Source: an uncultured bacterium (GTDB lineage Bacteria > Bipolaricaulota > Bipolaricaulia > UBA7950 > UBA9294). Taken from it: a stretch of 64,000 nt of DNA. The DNA is taken from assembly GCA_903857865.1 (NCBI GenBank), contig CAIOGO010000009.1, forward strand, positions 7,419-71,418, written 5' to 3'. The notes beneath the pieces were generated by a model. That model was given only the letters and a program-made list of their open reading frames with translations. It was not told where the DNA came from and searched no databases. This document shows, piece after piece, positions 26,249 to 34,504 of the stretch (its first letter is position 1; each line of letters begins with the position of its first letter). A program made the position numbers and the translations under genes.

Positions 26249-29200
26249 CTAGTCCGATGGAAGCACGATGAATGCTCGGCCTTCCGATCTTCCGAACACC
26301 TCTGGAAAGTAGAACTCGCGCGCGATCGCCGGAAGGACCTTGAACTCGCCCGGCTGAACGGCGCGGACCGTGTAGCGGTAGGTGTAGGTGCCGGCCGGGA
26401 GGTAGTCGGCGAACAGCGCCACCTTCTCGTCGCGCAGCTCGCTGCGCGAGTACCAGCGCCACCACCACCAGGGATATCGCATCGAGGTCCCGCCCGACGA
26501 CTCGCGGCGGATGCTCGGCCCGGTTTCCAGAACGCTCGTCGTGTCGAGCGTCGTGTTCACCGCCTCGCAGCCGGCGGGCAGCGGGTCTTCGACCACGACG
26601 TAGTAGAGGTCGTTCGGCGCAATGATCGTCAGGCGCACTTCGTACGTCTCTCCGACCGTCGCTTCTCTCACATCCGGGCATGTCGCGTCGAGATCGCATC
26701 CGCTCGGCGCGTACTGACGCGTGACGATGATCCCGCGCGCCAGGGCGCCCACTTCGTCGGCGGGCAGCTGGAGGTTGAGGTGGGCGGTGTAGTAGAGGAC
26801 GCCGGGGCCTTCCTCGCGGAACACGGTGAGCGCGTGCCGATCGCTCGTCGAGAGCTCGCTGCCTGGGACGCTCACCGTGGCTGAGTCGCGCACCGTCTCC
26901 TGGGTTGCGGTGCCTTCGAGTTTCTGAGCCCCATCCCAAAGGACGCCGAACGCGTAGTCCGCGTCGAGTTCGCCCGTTGCGACCATCCAGTCCGTCAACG
27001 AAACGAGGGCCCACGCGGTCTCCTGCGTCGTCTCCCAGATACCGCTCTTCCGTGCCACCATGAGCCAGCGGACGACGTTCGGAAGGAGCGCGTTCTTGGG
27101 GTCGAGGGCCACGAACGCGTCCAGGATGACGGCCGTCGACCGCGTGTCGGTGTTCATCGCCCACCCGTCGTAGTTCGCCTCCTCCCAGTGCATGCCGGTC
27201 GCGCTCTGGATCGACTCGTTCACCAGGTCGGAGAGGAGCGTGTCGATCTCCGTTCTCGGTCGCCCGAGCCGATCGAGTGCCATGGCGAGGAACGCTTTGC
27301 CATAGTGACTGAGCTTGGCGCGATGGTCGAACAGCTGGTCGGCATACAGGCCGGCAGGATCGTTCCTTCCGGCGAGCGAGAGCACGAAGAGTATCCAGGC
27401 CTGGCGATTCGCCTCTCGGAAGGTTCCGAGATCCTCCTGCGACACGAGCGTCGACTCGAGACGGCGTGTCGCGCGGTCGAGAACCTCGGGCCGCACGAGG
27501 ATGTCCGCCTCCTGGAGGCGGAGGAGAGCGTAGGTGGCGTAGGCTGTGAGATACGGGCTCGATGCCTCGTCGGCCCACCAGCCCCAGCCTCCGTCGCCGT
27601 TCTGGCGGACGTAGAGCTTCTCGAGGCCCTCGAGTACCAGATCGTGGAGGCGGCTGGCGAGATCCTCATCCTCGATGCCGAGGAGCGTCAGGGCGCGGTA
27701 GGTCAGGACGTTTGGCAGGAATCGGCTTACCACCTGTTCCGTGCACTCGTACTCGAAGTGCTCGAGATAGCTGAGCCCTTCGGTCATCGCGGCCGCGAGC
27801 GAGGCGTCGAGACGCACGTCGAGCCGGCTTGTGTCCGGATCGTAGCTCTCTGGCAGGGCAATCGTCTCCGTGCGGCCGCCGGCCTTGCGGAGTTCGCCCG
27901 CCGTGCCGACGATCTCGGGAGCCGTGTAGCGGTGTACCGGGATCGTCCCCTCGGGCCCCGTCGTGAGTCGAGGCCGCGCGGCGTCCGACAGATCGCCGGA
28001 CGTGGCACTCCACGCCACGTCGACGGCCTCCACGTCGAGCACGGTGACCCACCACACGGCCTGACTCTCCGAGCCCGCCAGGACGCGAAGCGTCTGGCCC
28101 ACCGGACCCTCGAGCTCGAGGCCCGCGGAGGCGAGCGTAACGTTGACGTTGAGATTGTCCTGCGTCTGATTGGTCACTGAAGCAGCCAATCGCACGCGGT
28201 CGCCCACGACGAAGAAGCGGGGCGCGACCGGACGCACGAGGAGCGGCTTCGTCACGAGGGTCTCCGTCGTCCCCTCGCCGACCTTCGTATCGGTGGTGAT
28301 GCCGACGGCGCGCACGACCCATGTCGTCAGGTTGTCCGGGAACTTGACGTTCAAGGTGGCGCGGCCGTCGGCGCCGGTGGTCACCGTCGGGTTCCAGTAG
28401 GCGGTGTCGGCGAACGCCTCGCGCAGAGCCACCCCGGCCGGGAGCTGCGCGGCCGCCGAAGACCGCCCCGCGGCCTCGTCGAGGCCCGCCGTCGCCATCA
28501 TCGGCGCGGGCGCCCCGGGCAGGGGGCCACGGCCTTCGGCGGCGACCTTGGTCATGTTCGCTGCGCCCATATCCCGCAGCTGTTCCAGAACGAGGCGCGA
28601 CAAGGAGAGCGTGAGGGAACTCGACGTGCCCACACCGAGACCTCGCGGGCCGTAGAACGTCGAAGCGACGCGGTCCGGCTCGCGCGGGCTCAGGGTGAGA
28701 ATGGCCTTGTCCACCACGTCGAGGGAGAACTGGCCCTGGACGGGCACTCCCTCCGCGTCCGTCACTGTGAGGGTGTAGCTCGCCGTCTGGCCGGGCAGGA
28801 GGCTCTCCTGCGGGCCTTCGAGCGAAACGTGGAGGAGGCGCGGCTCCGGATCGACGGAGAGGGTCACGTACCCCACCTTCATGCTCGCGGTGTCGAGCCC
28901 GCCGGCCGCTCGCGCGGCCGTTCGGCCCTGGACAAGGACCACGCTCACGTAGATGTTCGGGACGTGGTCGTCTGTGATAGGGATCGGTAGGACCGTGCTG
29001 TTCGATGGCAGGTGGAGAACCTGCTGCGACAGCACGCCGCCGCGCTCGACGGTGACGAGAGCCCACTGCTCGCCCGGGTAGGGACTTGGAACGAGGATCT
29101 GAGCCGTCTCCCCGACCTGGTAGGTCGTCTTGTCGCTGATGAGCGTCACCCGGTCGTCGTTGCTGCGGCGCCACGACACGGCCTCCGGCCCACTCACCCA

Positions 29201-32200
29201 AACGAAGACGCTGGTGCGCGTCGTGCGCTCCAACTCATCCAATCCTTCCACGGTGACCTTGTACGACCCGCCGGTCGGCGGCGTGAACGCGAAGGATCCG
29301 TCGCCCCGCTCGTCCGTGACCAGCGATCCGCTGTCGATGTCGATGTCCTCCGTCGTCCACTTCCACGTCCCGCCGCCCGACGCGTCGGACTCGAACGTGT
29401 TCTTCCACTCGCGGCGAACCACCGTGTAGCGTACGGCGCGCCCACTGGCTCGTTCGCCGGCCCAGTCGATCGAGACGGCGTTCAGCGTCATCGCCCGGCC
29501 CGCCTGGCCGATCGTCTGAGCGGCGGCGAGGCCGGCGTAGAACGAGGCTTGGTGGACCACGATCGTGGTGCGTCCGGAGATCGTGGATCCGTCGCGGCCG
29601 TAGGCCGTGGCCTCCACGGTGAGGAGGCGGCTTCCTCGCGCGACTCCGCCTTCGGCCTGCGGATCGCGCGAGGCGATGTCGCTCGGGAGTTCGATCAACA
29701 GAGCGCCCGAGGCGTCAGTTCGGCCGCTGCCATCGAGCACGGGCGTCGGCGGTGTCGGCGTCTGCCACCAGCAGCCGCGGCAAGTCCAGGGGTCGTCGAT
29801 GTCGGAGAACGAGTACTGGCTAAACGCCGAGGGGGAGAACGTGTAGGACGACGATAGGACGCGCCACTCCACGCGCGCGTCGGCCACCGGAGCGCCGAAG
29901 AAGTACGACGCCTGAACCACGGCGTGCGCAGGGTCGCCCTTCGCGATTTCGTCTCGGTCAGCGGCGACGGTGACCTCGAACTCCGGCGCTCGGTACGCGG
30001 CGACCTGGAACGCGTGGGACTCCGACCGGTCTCCGACCTCGACGCTTAGCGTGTAGTCGCCGAGCGCCGCGTCGGCTGCGAGCGCGTGCTCACCGGAGAT
30101 AGCGCCGAACTCGTCCAGGGCAAGCGTCTGCTCGTAGACCATATTCCAGTTTGCATCCCTGATTTGGACGTGCGCCTCGCGGATCGCGGGCAGCGCGTAG
30201 TGAGCGTCCGCTTCGTCGCGCAGGAGGGCGCGGAAGTAGACCGTTTGGCCGGCTCGGTAGATGGGGCGATCGGAGTCGAGGTAGGCGCGGCCGGAAGGAG
30301 GCGTCTCGCTAGTGAAGCCGAACTCCCATGGCGTGATTCCGTCGCTCCATTCCGAACTCGAGAAGGCGAACGGGCTCTTCGCGCTGACCGTGAGGCCACG
30401 CCAGTCGAGCGAGGCGGTGCCGGGGAAGCGCGCCAGACCGCGACTGTCGCTGACGTCGACGTCGACCGTCTCCCCGTCTGCGTTCATGCCCGACAGAATC
30501 AGTCCGGCCACCGGCGCGCCGGTCTCGAGATCCGTGGCCCAGACGAGGGTCTCGGCCTCCGACGTCTTCATGACGAGGTGCGTCGGCGTCGAGATGAGCA
30601 CGTGACGCCCTTGCCAGCGACTCCACTCCACGCCGTCGGCCTGGAGGTCGATGACGTAGATCCCAGGGGCAAGAGGGCCGCCGTCCTCGACGAGGTCGAT
30701 GGGCGTGTAGCCGACCTCGTTCAGCGGGGATGAGACGGCGACGGACCACGTCCGACCGCGGCCACGCGCGGGCGGCGTGAAGTCGTACCAGTCCCTCATC
30801 GCTTCGAAGTACTCGGGGAGGTCCACTTGCGTCAGCGTGAGCGCGAGGCGGCTGGTGTTTCGATACGCGACGACGATGTGCGCCGGCTCGTAGGAGCTGT
30901 AGGTCCCCACGTTCCCGGGAACCTGCAGCCAAGTGGCCGGGTCGAGGGGCGCCGTCGTGAAGCGGACGGCCAGCTCCTGAGTCGTCTTGTTCCCGTAGGG
31001 GTCCTCGATTCCCGGACTGACGCTCACGGTGTACGTTTGGCTCGGCTGCGGAGAGAAGTAGATGACGTAGCGAAGGTCCCACGAACTGAAGTAGCCGTAC
31101 ACGTCCTCCGGTTTTGGGGCGGGCTCGATCGTCACGTGCTTGAGGACGGTGCCTTCGTTGACGGGTGCAGTGAACTCGATGATGAACGGCGAGTAGGGGT
31201 CGGTGTTCGTCTCGCCGGCGCGAGGCGTCGTTCCGAGAATCCGAAGCGTCGGCACAGTTCGGAACCGGAAACGGACGAAGTCGGTCGTGCCCAGTCCACC
31301 CGCCTGTGCGACTACGCCGGGTTCCAGCGTGACGACGTAGTGGCGGTTGAAAGCGAGGGGGGCGGCGGGTTCAAAGACGAGGTCGTTTCCGTCCGCCGAG
31401 AGGGTTCCTTGCACAGGGGAGGTCCAGAGCCCGAAGGCCGAGACCTCTCGCACCGAGAGACGCTTGCGCGCGGACTCCACGCCGATCGGCATGTTGAACG
31501 TCACGCGCAGGGAGTCGATGAGAGAGACCATCTCATCGCCGTCGCGCGGGTTCGTCCACACGACTTCCGGCCGGACGGTCGCGAAACGCCAGACCACGTC
31601 CGAGGCGAGGAGACCGCCGGTCGTGTCGGACAGGCCCGCGCGAACGGTCACGGTGTACTCCGTTCCTCCGAGAAGCGGTTGGCTCGGGGTGAAGACGTAG
31701 ATCGAGGTGTTCAGCCACTCTCCCGTGCCCGCGACATCGGGCTCGAAGGCGAGGGGATCGGGCAGGGGGGTTGTTCCCGGCGCGGACAGGGCCGAGAGCG
31801 CGACGACGGGGCGGTTGAACAGAACCGTGATCGAGCTGTCTGCGGCGATGCCGGTCGCGCCGTCGACCGGGACGACTTGCGTCACGGTGAGGAATCCCAC
31901 CGTGTGTAGCCGCAACGAGAAGGGGTCTGCAAGCGGGATCGCGTTCCGGTCGCGGGCCGTGGCGGCCACGCTCACGGTGTAGACGGCGTCGCGTTCCCAG
32001 GGTTGCGACGGGGTGAATTGGATCGTCGCGTCCGACGTCCACTCCCAGCGTCCAGCCGTCTCGGGCGCGATCCCGACGGCGTCCTCAAGCGAGGCGCGGT
32101 CCATCGGTCGGTCGAAGACAAGTCGGATCGCTCCATTGACAGCCAGTTCTTCGCCGCGCGTCGGCGAGGTCTCCACGACTCGTGGAGGAGCGATCTCCGC

Positions 32201-32308
32201 GTTCGTCGCGGAGGATGCAGCGCCCCACGTCGGACACGCTGCCGCAAAGGCAGACACTCCCAAGAGAACGAGGACTCTCAACGCCCTTTCCGCCGACCTC
32301 ATATTCAT
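26249..32308 (-). CDS. bacterial alpha-2-macroglobulin family protein with thioester motif
   Basis: 2019 aa. Signal peptide 1-25 ends in F-A-A-A-C, a possible (weak) lipobox. Four Ig-like Big_5 domains (about 40-480) each contain the V-x-F-x-x-P pattern, followed by a chain of macroglobulin (MG) domains. The thioester site is C-T-E-Q (Cys1522, Glu1524, Gln1525), followed by the alpha/alpha toroid thioester domain with repeated Trp-Gly-W-W and Y-A-T-Y-A-L-L motifs. C-terminal MG/receptor-like domains close the protein. Such proteins trap proteases in the periplasm through the reactive thioester. The usual partner, a PBP1C penicillin-binding protein, is not adjacent here. Confidence 0.92.
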   Translation of the reverse strand: MNMRSAERALRVLVLLGVSAFAAACPTWGAASSATNAEIAPPRVVETSPTRGEELAVNGAIRLVFDRPMDRASLEDAVGIAPETAGRWEWTSDATIQFTPSQPWERDAVYTVSVAATARDRNAIPLADPFSLRLHTVGFLTVTQVVPVDGATGIAADSSITVLFNRPVVALSALSAPGTTPLPDPLAFEPDVAGTGEWLNTSIYVFTPSQPLLGGTEYTVTVRAGLSDTTGGLLASDVVWRFATVRPEVVWTNPRDGDEMVSLIDSLRVTFNMPIGVESARKRLSVREVSAFGLWTSPVQGTLSADGNDLVFEPAAPLAFNRHYVVTLEPGVVAQAGGLGTTDFVRFRFRTVPTLRILGTTPRAGETNTDPYSPFIIEFTAPVNEGTVLKHVTIEPAPKPEDVYGYFSSWDLRYVIYFSPQPSQTYTVSVSPGIEDPYGNKTTQELAVRFTTAPLDPATWLQVPGNVGTYSSYEPAHIVVAYRNTSRLALTLTQVDLPEYFEAMRDWYDFTPPARGRGRTWSVAVSSPLNEVGYTPIDLVEDGGPLAPGIYVIDLQADGVEWSRWQGRHVLISTPTHLVMKTSEAETLVWATDLETGAPVAGLILSGMNADGETVDVDVSDSRGLARFPGTASLDWRGLTVSAKSPFAFSSSEWSDGITPWEFGFTSETPPSGRAYLDSDRPIYRAGQTVYFRALLRDEADAHYALPAIREAHVQIRDANWNMVYEQTLALDEFGAISGEHALAADAALGDYTLSVEVGDRSESHAFQVAAYRAPEFEVTVAADRDEIAKGDPAHAVVQASYFFGAPVADARVEWRVLSSSYTFSPSAFSQYSFSDIDDPWTCRGCWWQTPTPPTPVLDGSGRTDASGALLIELPSDIASRDPQAEGGVARGSRLLTVEATAYGRDGSTISGRTTIVVHQASFYAGLAAAQTIGQAGRAMTLNAVSIDWAGERASGRAVRYTVVRREWKNTFESDASGGGTWKWTTEDIDIDSGSLVTDERGDGSFAFTPPTGGSYKVTVEGLDELERTTRTSVFVWVSGPEAVSWRRSNDDRVTLISDKTTYQVGETAQILVPSPYPGEQWALVTVERGGVLSQQVLHLPSNSTVLPIPITDDHVPNIYVSVVLVQGRTAARAAGGLDTASMKVGYVTLSVDPEPRLLHVSLEGPQESLLPGQTASYTLTVTDAEGVPVQGQFSLDVVDKAILTLSPREPDRVASTFYGPRGLGVGTSSSLTLSLSRLVLEQLRDMGAANMTKVAAEGRGPLPGAPAPMMATAGLDEAAGRSSAAAQLPAGVALREAFADTAYWNPTVTTGADGRATLNVKFPDNLTTWVVRAVGITTDTKVGEGTTETLVTKPLLVRPVAPRFFVVGDRVRLAASVTNQTQDNLNVNVTLASAGLELEGPVGQTLRVLAGSESQAVWWVTVLDVEAVDVAWSATSGDLSDAARPRLTTGPEGTIPVHRYTAPEIVGTAGELRKAGGRTETIALPESYDPDTSRLDVRLDASLAAAMTEGLSYLEHFEYECTEQVVSRFLPNVLTYRALTLLGIEDEDLASRLHDLVLEGLEKLYVRQNGDGGWGWWADEASSPYLTAYATYALLRLQEADILVRPEVLDRATRRLESTLVSQEDLGTFREANRQAWILFVLSLAGRNDPAGLYADQLFDHRAKLSHYGKAFLAMALDRLGRPRTEIDTLLSDLVNESIQSATGMHWEEANYDGWAMNTDTRSTAVILDAFVALDPKNALLPNVVRWLMVARKSGIWETTQETAWALVSLTDWMVATGELDADYAFGVLWDGAQKLEGTATQETVRDSATVSVPGSELSTSDRHALTVFREEGPGVLYYTAHLNLQLPADEVGALARGIIVTRQYAPSGCDLDATCPDVREATVGETYEVRLTIIAPNDLYYVVVEDPLPAGCEAVNTTLDTTSVLETGPSIRRESSGGTSMRYPWWWWRWYSRSELRDEKVALFADYLPAGTYTYRYTVRAVQPGEFKVLPAIAREFYFPEVFGRSEGRAFIVLPSD

Positions 32309-32634
32309 GACTGCCCCCTAGTGGTTGTGTCGCGTCGTATGGTTCGTGCCACTGTGGTCCATTCCCGTGACCCCGTCAACCCGCCTGTAGCATACCCAAC
32401 ACCGCCGCCCCCTCCGTCGTTTCGTTCCCGCCGAGGCAGAGAGACTCGAGGGTGCGGGGAGGCGCAAGAGCAGCAGCCGGCGGATGTCTAACAGTAGGGT
32501 GTGGGTGGCACAATCAGGTCGTTGTTCCTTGACAAGTGAACAGAGACAGACCGAAACCCGCAGTGCGGGTGTTTGAACCTCGATCTGAAGATTGCGGCGG
32601 GTGGTCCGCCGCAATGCACAAGTCCTCATTCGAA
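32309..32634. other. 326-bp divergent intergenic region
   Basis: Holds the leader of the macroglobulin gene (G-rich ribosome site at 32314-32321) and, on the plus strand, the upstream region of the riboswitch transcript. A TTGACA at 32529-32534 is a good -35, but I find no matching -10 at the normal spacing. No coding sequence was seen. Confidence 0.5.
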
Positions 32635-32713
32635 GTATCTACCAAAGGCAAACCAACCGAAAGGATGGGACGCAAAGCTACGGACCTTCTAGGCAGCTCT
32701 GCGTCGGCTCTCA
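32635..32713 (+). promoter_or_regulatory. cyclic-di-GMP-I (GEMM-I) riboswitch aptamer 1
   Basis: Contains the two universal GEMM-I blocks, GGCAAACC (32647-32654) and GGGACGCAAAGC (32667-32678), joined by a hairpin CCAACC / GGATGG with a GAAA tetraloop (32659-32662). The bases before CAAACC give G at the ligand-contact position that selects c-di-GMP. The 3' half after CGGACC diverges from the usual tetraloop-receptor helix, so this copy may be weaker. It is followed 21 bases later by a second aptamer. Confidence 0.82.
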
Positions 32714-32730
32714 AGGCCGGCGCGAACTCT

Positions 32731-32818
32731 TGAGAAACGCAAACCAGGGGAAACCCTGGGACGCAAAGCCACGGACCCTCAGGCGACCGAAAGGCCGCCG
32801 GGTAGCCGGGTTGCCGCA
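32731..32818 (+). promoter_or_regulatory. cyclic-di-GMP-I (GEMM-I) riboswitch aptamer 2
   Basis: A complete GEMM-I aptamer: CGCAAACC (32738-32745), a perfect CCAGGG-GAAA-CCCTGG hairpin (32744-32759), GGGACGCAAAGCCACGGA (32758-32775), a second stem with a GAAA loop, then the tetraloop-receptor side GGTAGCCGGGTTGCC (32801-32815). The base two before CAAACC's first C is C rather than the usual G, a possible change in ligand preference. It leads directly into the Shine-Dalgarno-masking helix. Confidence 0.88.
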
Positions 32819-32821
32819 GCG

Positions 32822-32873
32822 CCTAATGGTGGCCGAGCCGCTAGATGCGCTCGAACAAACAACCATTAGGAGG
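32822..32873 (+). promoter_or_regulatory. riboswitch expression platform: helix masking the ribosome binding site
   Basis: CCTAATGGT (32822-32830) is perfectly complementary to ACCATTAGG (32862-32870). The latter contains the first half of the Shine-Dalgarno sequence AGGAGG (32868-32873), nine bases before the ATG at 32883. Formation of this 9-bp helix would block translation. Its 5' arm begins just after aptamer 2, so ligand binding can plausibly switch it. Translational control is inferred. Confidence 0.78.
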
Positions 32874-32882
32874 TGCTTTGTA

Positions 32883-33353
32883 ATGAGGATGCTTAAGGTA
32901 GTGGGTATGGCGATGTTGGTGGCGGCGATGGTCGTTGGCATGGCAGCGGTTTCGTTCGCGGCGTCTTCGGCAGTGTCCGCGAACGCCTCGTTCTCGATTC
33001 CGTCGTGGATCTCTCTCTCCATCGTCGGCAACGGCGACGTGAGCTTCGCGAGCATCACCGGCCCTGGGACGTACAACGGCTCGAACGGCACCCAGCTTCG
33101 CGTGCTGAGCACGGCGAACTGGTCACTGTCGAACACGATTCTCTGGGCGAGCCCGAGCTCGAAGATGCCTGTTGGCGCGAGCCAGGCCACGATTGACGCG
33201 AGTCTCCAGCGGACGTTCGACAAGACGTCCGGGGCCTGGGGTAGTCAGACGGTGAACGTCTCCTACAGGCTCGTCCTCACGAGCGACGACCTGGCGACCC
33301 TGCCGCAGGGCGACTACAGCTTGGTCGTCCAGTACACGGCGACGACGAACTAG
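32883..33353 (+). CDS. c-di-GMP-riboswitch-controlled small secreted protein
   Basis: 156 aa from the ATG at 32883, nine bases after AGGAGG. A Sec signal peptide (about 1-26, cleavage after S-F-A-A) is followed by a Ser/Thr/Asn-rich beta-strand domain without cysteines, resembling small pilus-like or matrix proteins in composition. Its tandem c-di-GMP aptamers point to a role in adhesion, biofilm matrix or a surface structure. It is monocistronic, with a terminator at 33392-33411. I do not recognise a named family. Confidence 0.8.
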   Translation: MRMLKVVGMAMLVAAMVVGMAAVSFAASSAVSANASFSIPSWISLSIVGNGDVSFASITGPGTYNGSNGTQLRVLSTANWSLSNTILWASPSSKMPVGASQATIDASLQRTFDKTSGAWGSQTVNVSYRLVLTSDDLATLPQGDYSLVVQYTATTN

Positions 33354-33391
33354 CCGCAACATCAGCAGAACCACCCTAGAGATGAAGGAAA

Positions 33392-33411
33392 GGGGGCGGC
33401 GATCCGCCCCC
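33392..33411 (+). terminator. terminator of the riboswitch-controlled gene
   Basis: Perfect 8-bp stem GGGGGCGG / CCGCCCCC with a CGAT loop, followed by a pyrimidine-rich tail (TCTCCGTCTGT), 38 bases past the stop. Confidence 0.65.
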
Positions 33412-33544
33412 TCTCCGTCTGTCCCCTGTTCACGACGTCTCATGGATTCCTCAAGCGAGCCTCACAGATCCCTCACAACGACCTTCTAGGCTCCTTCTGT
33501 TCTAACGAAAGTTAGACATCTCGCACCCCCGATACCAGCCCTCC

Positions 33545-33582
33545 GGGAGAGGGACATTCGTGTCCCTCTCCCTTGGCTTTTC
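33545..33582 (+). terminator. strong intrinsic terminator-like hairpin
   Basis: Perfect 12-bp stem GGGAGAGGGACA / TGTCCCTCTCCC closed by a UUCG tetraloop, followed by TTGGCTTTTC. It lies about 65 bases before the SpoU-family gene, separating it from the upstream transcript. A smaller GAAA-loop hairpin (33501-33516) precedes it. Confidence 0.7.
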
Positions 33583-33647
33583 AAGGCCTCGGTGTCCTCT
33601 TCCCCTTTCCCTCAGCTCTCCCTTCTGGGAAGATAGAGGCGAGGATC

Positions 33648-34460
33648 ATGCTGACCAAGGCCGAGACGCGCGTTGTGGTGTCACTCCAGGAGAAGAAGGC
33701 TCGCGAACGCCTCGGCCTCTACGTCGCTGAGGGGGACAAGCTGGTCCGCGAGGCGCTCGCCCTCGGGTGCGCCGTGGAGACCGTCTACGCGATTTCCGGA
33801 TGGATTCGTGACACCTCGAGTCTGTTGGAGGCTTTCCCGGGAGCAGTCGTCGAAGTGTCCGCCGACGAGCTGCGCCGGCTGAGCGCGCAGAAGACACCGA
33901 ACGGCGCTCTTGCCCTCATTCGGCAGTCCCGCCCCCCACTCGACTGGAGAGCCATCGGTGCGGACCTTGTGCTCGTCCTCGACGCGGTGCGGGACCCCGG
34001 CAACCTCGGCGGTCTCCTTCGCGTCGCCGCGTGGTTCGGGATCGCGGACGTCGTGGCGTCGCCCGACAGCGCGGACGTCTTCCAGCCCAAGGTTGTGCAG
34101 GCAAGCATGGGCGCGCTCTTTCACGTGCGTGTGCACTCTCTCGAAGTGGCGCCGTTTCTCGTCGAGGCGCGGGATCGCGGACTGCCCATCTACGGTGCGG
34201 TGCTTCAAGGGGACTCGATCTACGAGGTCGACCTTGAGCGCCGCGGCCTCATCCTGTTCGGAAACGAGTCCTCCGGCCTGTCGGAGCAGCTGCTACGGTT
34301 CGTGTCCCATCGCCTCGTGATTCCGGCGTGGCGAGAAAGCGGTCCCGGACGGGATTCCCTCAACGTGACGATGGCCGCCGCCGTCGTCTGCTCCGAGTTC
34401 CGTCGCCGCGCCTCCCGCTCGGGTGCTGGCGAGGAGGAACGCCGCAAAGTACGGGCGTGA
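33648..34460 (+). CDS. SpoU-family RNA 2'-O-ribose methyltransferase
   Basis: 270 aa from the ATG at 33648 (GAGG site just upstream). The N-terminal substrate-binding domain (1-100) is followed by the SPOUT knot with the three family motifs: motif 1 L-D-x-V-R-D-P-G-N-L-G (about 109-119), motif 2 L-I-L-F-G-N-E-S-S-G-L (about 200-211), and motif 3 I-P-A-W-x-E-S...S-L-N-V-T-M-A-A-A (about 225-245). It modifies rRNA or tRNA using S-adenosylmethionine. Closest in layout to TrmH/RlmB-type enzymes; exact target unknown. It ends 44 bases before gltX. Confidence 0.88.
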   Translation: MLTKAETRVVVSLQEKKARERLGLYVAEGDKLVREALALGCAVETVYAISGWIRDTSSLLEAFPGAVVEVSADELRRLSAQKTPNGALALIRQSRPPLDWRAIGADLVLVLDAVRDPGNLGGLLRVAAWFGIADVVASPDSADVFQPKVVQASMGALFHVRVHSLEVAPFLVEARDRGLPIYGAVLQGDSIYEVDLERRGLILFGNESSGLSEQLLRFVSHRLVIPAWRESGPGRDSLNVTMAAAVVCSEFRRRASRSGAGEEERRKVRA

Positions 34461-34504
34461 CCCGCCGGAGTACAATGCCGGCACGAGAAGAGGGGGGTCT
34501 AGGC

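Noticed and set aside
32529-32557. TTGACA as promoter of the riboswitch transcript
   Set aside because: A perfect -35 but no acceptable -10 at 16-18 bases; left as an observation only.
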